Assembly: GCF_030247195.1 (NCBI RefSeq)
Contig: NC_080670.1
Location: forward strand, 32,040,497-32,104,496
DNA: 64,000 nt
Direction of reading: 5' to 3'
Origin: Topomyia yanbarensis
Taxonomy: Eukaryota > Arthropoda > Insecta > Diptera > Culicidae
A model generated the notes under the pieces. That model saw only the letters and a program-made list of their open reading frames with translations, was not told the origin of the DNA and ran no database searches. The translations under genes and the position numbers were made by a program. Within the stretch, counting starts at the first letter, position 1. The number at the start of each line of letters is the position of its first letter. Positions 58,362 through 64,000 of this stretch are shown here, in pieces.

Positions 58362-61227
58362 ATGTTTGTTAAGTGTGGTGGCATTTACACATTGATTGAA
58401 GAAAAAGCTCAGGCGGGGGTGTTTTATTGTTGGCTGGTGTGGTGGCCCGGTTTGTGAGTGGAAAAGATTTCAACTGGAAGAAAGTCGGTTTTTGACGGGG
58501 GATGATGATCGGCCGGACGCATTTTTTTTTATTGGAGTGGGTGGTGGTGTTGTGTGCACGTGTGAAAGCTCCGACTCGCCTACTGCGATAAGGGAAAAAG
58601 GACATTTTCGTTGTGATCAGAGAACATAATTGAAATTTGATTTTTTTTTGCAATTGGAGTTTAATTTTCGTAATTCAAACACGAACTGAAATGAAGTGGT
58701 GAAACATTGGAGGACCTTAATTTTTTGCTCATTAAAGTGCCAAGTGAGAAAATCAAATTAATTTAACCGATGCGCTACCCCGTACAACATATGTTGAAAC
58801 CCAATTAAATTGCCAACTGGGACTGGCCGGAAAGGTCAGAGGGAGGCCTTTCCGATGCGTTGCGGTGTGACAAATTGCCAATTTCAGTTATCCCACACCG
58901 GCGGAGGAGGCAGGGAGGGTGTGCGTGTGTGTGTGTGTTTGTGAGCTCATTGACTTTGAGTTAATTTGATGCAATTCAATTTTGTCGACTCTGCGGTTGG
59001 ATACGATTAATTTTCGAAAAGCCATCCAGATTGTGAATTTGCCGATCCCCAGATTTTCCGGCGCCGTTCGACCTATCTGGTCTCTGGCTGTGGTGTGCGC
59101 TAAAAATAGTGTGCTCTTCTTGGTCTCGAGTACTGAAAGCAAATAGAACAATGTTCTCTAAGAGAGCAAGCGCCGCCGAGTTACAGAAGGAACACTCTGA
59201 TAATTTTATCTTTGTTTTTCACATAATGCGCGTACGCATTTCAAGTGATGAACCATGATCTATTTAAGCTGGGAGTAAGTTGAGAGAAGAAAATGGTGCG
59301 AAATGTGTGCGGTTTTTGCTACTTTTCGCGAGATCCGAGGATAGAAAAATGTGCGATTTTCCGAGACGCAACGTGCCGCACTTTTACTACCAGAACCAGA
59401 GTGCTTGATATTTTTAAAATATTTTCGATGCGACCTTAACGCGCTGCAATGAAGGTAGCACACTTAGTTACCGTTTTTTTATCGTTGCCTGACGTGAGTC
59501 TTTTGAAATCGGAGCTGTAAAAAGTGACAGGTTTTGAATGAAAAAAAGTAGCTTGACGATTGAATACGAATAACTTTTAATTTAAAGATGATTATTTCTC
59601 ATCTCTCCATTTCGAACTAATGGGATACATGGTTTCCAAATTAAATATATCCAACGTTTATTTCAATAGTTTGAAAATAAAAACTGTTCATTGTTGGTTG
59701 TAATGCACACCACATTTATCAAATTTACAAATTAGTTATGATCCTGCAAAGTTCAACTGGCAGACGGCCTACTATTGTACAACGAGCAATGTACGACGCG
59801 CTTCCATCAAAGTTGCGCCTCGTCATTTTCCATGATTCGTTGAACTTCTGAATTTCACACTTTCACAACAAGAGCATTGGAACCAGAAGCGAACAGCTCG
59901 AGCATAAATCTAGAGTGTTATGCTTCCACGTCGAAATTAACCCTCTACGACCTAGCATTTGGATTTTTATATAGGTTATAATGAAAATACTGATTTTTTA
60001 GAAACACTTCAACCATGACGTTAAGGATCCTTTTTATGCCAAAATATATTCAAGTGTCAAACAAAACGGACCGAACAGGGTTTATTAACACTGACTAAAA
60101 TAAAATTTAATTTTCAGCATGTTTCCCGGTGCTCTCTTCTTCCGTTCACTTCCCATTTTCATTGACCGCAAAACCAGTGCAGATGCTGGCCAATTCATCT
60201 CCGGCCGAATTCAAGCAAGTGTGAAATATGACATCTGCACCCTGCTTGGTTTGGTATCTACTTCCTAGACCTGGATTGCGATAGGCAGGCAACAGACCTA
60301 AGCCGCGCATATCATTTATCATCATTAATCAATTGGACATCTCTCGCTGTTTCGTGTCGTGTTTTATCGATGACCAAATTTGCGATCCAATGTACCAGCA
60401 GTCATGTCCTGTCCCCCCGCTACTCTGGTACCCAGACGTGTGAGGGAATAACGAAATTCCTGTCTTCACTTCGATCCGATGGCAGAGCGCAAAACAAAAC
60501 GTACTGCAATTTGAACTATTTTTAAAATTATGCGAAATTACGTTTTGGGCGAATCCTCCTCCCCCACTGACCATCCCGCGAATGTGGTCCCTCTTTTCGC
60601 CCGTCATTTTTCCTTCTTCACGTTGGTCATTTTTATTCAACGCGTGTTTTACTCTTGGCAGGCAACATAAAGCACTGCTAGTACACTACGAGAGCAACGA
60701 GCGAACGAATATCTTTGCCGCCGCGCTGCTTGTTTCCGGCTATCGCCACCGACTTGGTATTGCATAACTTCGGGATGAATCATAAGGGACTGGGTTGAAT
60801 GGAAGAACTGGTTAGTTGATTGTACAAAGATGTGTCAAGGCAAGGCGTGAAATCTGTCTTTGATTATATCGATGATTTCTACAAAATTGAAAAGAAAATG
60901 GCTCAAGTGGATATAGAATTTCCTTAGTTTTTGCCATTGTAGAATGAGATCGTTCGATACCCACTCACTTAAAAATTGTTCAAACTATAATTTTGCCATC
61001 TACTTTACCTTATTTTGTAACCAAAGAGATCATCTTTGACTATCAAATGATCTACTAGACTGGCGAAATAGTTACTACATTTCGGTAGTAGAGTTTTTAG
61101 ACGAAAATTTCGATATTGATCCATATCACTGGAACCAGATAACCGATTCCAACAATATTTAACGGAGCATACGTAAAATTCGTTTTTTTCGTTTCAACCT
61201 ATCCCGTCGATATATAACAAATAGGAG
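58362..61227. other. unassigned, partly less repetitive sequence
   Basis: A GT microsatellite lies at about 58920-58943. No exon supported. Short frames on both strands at 58.4-60.7 kb overlap each other and lack motifs. Confidence 0.35.
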
Positions 61228-61373
61228 GTTAATGGAATTCTTTTTTATTTCGATTATAGAAGTTTTAACCTAAGGGTCATTCGCCTCTTTTTTCGGGTTA
61301 GAAAAATCCCGAACCCTGGTGAGCAGCGTACAAGACAATCGATTTACGAACTACGCTATGCCGTCCCCTTGCC
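61228..61373 (-). mobile_element. tRNA-derived SINE, copy 2
   Basis: The minus strand reads GGGGACGGCATAGCGTAG, 'aaatcgattgtcttgtacgc', and a broken box B (GGTTCG, then an internal deletion relative to copy 1), followed by 'aggcgaatgacccttaggtt' and an A/T-rich tail. No clear target duplication. Confidence 0.75.
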
Positions 61374-62099
61374 CGTCAATGAGATATCGTGATAAGCATA
61401 CTTCTATTGTAATTTGTGTTGCCATTACTCCGTAGCTAATCAGCTGATATTTAGGCTTTTTAATACCTCACGCCCATATTGTTTATAAACAACGGTTTTA
61501 AACAGCTATATCGTCTTATTTAGGTAAGATCTGCTCACAAAAACAATGAAGACTAGTAAATGTGACTATTACCTTTCATTTGAGCACTAGCTGTGTTGGC
61601 TCTAGAACTGAAATTGTTGCAATTAGTCCGATTGGATTCCTTTGGCGCAGTTCTGTCAGGGACTGTTTACGTTGGCGACGACACAGTTAATTTTGCTATA
61701 TTTTTGAAGACTGATTAAATCTAGCAATTTCGACTGCCTTCGACTAAGTATTCGACGCAATTGGACTTTTACAAACATTTTAGGAGAATTGTATTGAGTT
61801 TTGGAAGGTAAAAATTGAGCATCTTCTAGCACAGCGAGAGAAGCAGCTATCTTTATGAAAAAATTGGTTTCATGTTTCTTCTATTGAATCCATTGTTTTC
61901 AAGGAAAAATAGTTTTGGAACCATACATGCACTAGAGAAACGTTGGGTATGATAAGGTTAAGCTAAATTGCGGTAATGCGGATATCTCTGGAATTGAATT
62001 TCCGATTCGAGGAAAATTTAGTAGTTTCGTGCAGATTAGTTTCTGAAATCTTCATTTTAAAATTATGGTCAGAAATCTTTTATATTGAATCCGATATGA
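61374..62099. other. unassigned sequence
   Basis: No gene or repeat recognised. Confidence 0.35.
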
Positions 62100-64000
62100 A
62101 AAATCGTGGCGATTTAGAAAATTGCGCAAGTTGAAATTTGAAAGTTGTAATAGGGAAATTTATAAACTTTGAAATTTAGATAATCGAAAAAAAATTAATT
62201 TTTAAAATTGAAAACTGCAAAATGGATGATTGGTAAACTGAAAAATTAGAAAATTTATGAAACGAAAAAACAGGATTTGAATTTTAAAATTGGAAAACTG
62301 AAAAATTTTATTTTCAAAATGTTAATTTTTCAATATTAATATTTTCTGTTCCTTTATTTCCCAAAACTGCAGTTTCTCAATTTTCCGAGTTTCAGAATTG
62401 CCAATCGGAAAAGAAAAATTAGCAAATTGTATTGGAAAACCAGAGAGTTGAAAAGTTTGAAGACATAATTATGGAAACCTAGAATTTAGTGAATTTGGAA
62501 CAATGAATGACTAGCATTTAGAAAAATAGGAGAAGTGAGAAATTGGTAAATTGGCGATCTACAAATTGGAATATTTTGAAATCGAAGCATTCGCAAATTG
62601 GCAAGCTGAACAATGAAGGAATTGGAAACATTACACATAAATTTTGAATTTGGCGATTTAGTAAATTTTGAAATTAGAAAATTGTAATTTGGAAATGTAA
62701 AAAATTGAAAAATTCCAAGATTGGAATTTTTGGGAAATTGTTATATAAGAAAAAAAAATTGGAAAGCAGCAAACTGGAATAATGATAAATTAGAAAATTG
62801 GCTGAAAAATTAGATTACTGGAATTTTGTAAACTGGAGAATTTAAAAATTGACGAATGGGCGATTTAGAAAATTGGTAAGTTGGGAAATTAAAGAATTGG
62901 AAAACTAACAAATTGAAAGATGAACAAATTAGAAAATCCATCAATTGGACGATTGGAAAATGGAAAAATAAAAAATTACAATTACAAATGAAAGATTGTA
63001 ATTTAAAAATACAGAAAATTGTGAATCGAAGCATTAAAATATTTATAATTGGAAAATTGATAACCAACAATGGTGGAATTTTAGCGAATTGGAACATGGG
63101 CCATTTAAAAAATTGGAAGATTTGGAAATTCGAAAATGGGCAAACTGGAATATAAAGGATTGATACATGAAAAAAGCTGTAAAATTAATCAATTGGAAGC
63201 TTGAAAAATTGAAACTAATGAAAAATTGAGAACTTTACGGCTTGGATAAAACGACATCCAGAAAATTTAAAAATCATAATTTGGATAATTGACAAATTGA
63301 ATGTTGGTACAATTGTCGATTTGACATATTGAGAAATTGGAAAATTTGGAATAATGAAGAATTAGGAAATTAGCGAATGAAATGATTGAAAAAAAAACCT
63401 GAAGTTGCTGGTTCTGAAACTCGCAAAATTGAGAAACTGGTAAACCTGAGTTCTGGGAATTTAAAAATTTGGAAAATTCCATAATTGAAAATTCGGAAAA
63501 ATTGTAAACAAAAAAAAATAATAAAAGTCGATGGTTCTGAGAATCGGAAAATTGAGAAAATGTTAAACCTGAATTTTGGGAAATTAAATAGATGAAAAAA
63601 CATAAAATAGAACAATTGGGCATGGAAAATTCATAATTTATAAGTTTGGAAAACTAGAAATGAAGCAGATTGGAAAAGCGGAAAATTCCAAAATTAAAAA
63701 TTCGGGAAAAAGAAAAATTTAAAAAAAATTGAAAATCTGTGATTCTGAAAACAGGAAAATTGAGAATGTAGTAAACCTGAATTTTGCGAAATTAAATGAT
63801 GAAAAGAATGGAAAATAGAACATTTCTGAAAATAGAATAGAATTTTCATGCCCGGAAAATTCGCAATTTAGAAATTTTAAGAACTAGAACTGCAGCAGAT
63901 TGGAAAAGCTGAAAATTGGAAAATAAAAGCATTGGCAAACTGAAACACTGAAAAATCGTGAAATTGGATTCAAGGGAATTGGTAAATTTAAAAACTGGAA
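62100..64000. repeat. C-poor AATTGGAAA-type simple-sequence field
   Basis: Degenerate short words (AAATTGG, GGAAAATT, GAAAATTGAGAAATTGG) fill 1.9 kb and continue past the window end. The plus strand is markedly poor in C. The Phe/Ile-rich minus frames (95, 118 codons) are by-products. Confidence 0.75.

Overview
The window is nuclear DNA from a dipteran insect, most probably a culicine mosquito. This rests on one intact spliced gene with introns of 71 bp to about 9.9 kb, a dense load of transposable elements, tRNA-derived SINEs with A/T-rich tails, and a dispersed repeat with a GT-rich core of a kind I associate with mosquito genomes. The species assignment is inference. There is no bacterial-style operon, CRISPR array or canonical tRNA or rRNA gene.

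The only convincing host gene lies on the minus strand. Seven exons between 41981 and 21017 join in frame into a 401-residue C-terminal part of a secreted or membrane protein. It has two CUB domains, a Gly/Gln/Thr-rich linker, one hydrophobic segment and a short His-rich tail. It most resembles the SOL-1 (suppressor of lurcher 1) type of CUB protein. The signal-peptide exon was not found and is probably upstream of 41981 or beyond the window. Two weak core-promoter candidates, near 9595 (minus) and 58310 (plus), lie in less repetitive DNA.

Layout. 1-20 kb: mostly unassigned DNA with a TA-flanked MITE, GT-core repeats, a GGGCGATACT repeat cluster, a decayed Tc1/mariner-like transposase and a cluster of direct and inverted repeats at 16.2-18.1 kb. 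20-42 kb: the CUB gene, its introns filled with LINE ORF1 fragments, a SINE, a 1.0-kb TIR element and several copies of a repeat here called R. 42-48 kb: unassigned DNA and an AT-rich simple-sequence block. 48.7-57.4 kb: a three-level nest of mobile elements. 57.4-64 kb: less repetitive DNA, a second SINE, and a C-poor simple-sequence field that runs off the window.

Two things stand out. First, 49859-55194 is a foldback-type element. Two oppositely oriented arrays of a 117-bp satellite (17 and about 16 units) flank a 1.1-kb centre that carries a dead jockey-like reverse transcriptase fragment. It sits inside a TA-flanked TIR element, which sits inside an R copy. Second, R is an ORF-poor retroposon of about 2.05 kb, with three degenerate internal units and an A-tail. 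Four insertions carry recognisable target-site duplications of 13-19 bp, and two of them start at the same 5' base. One R tail landed inside a LINE ORF1 and kept the frame open.
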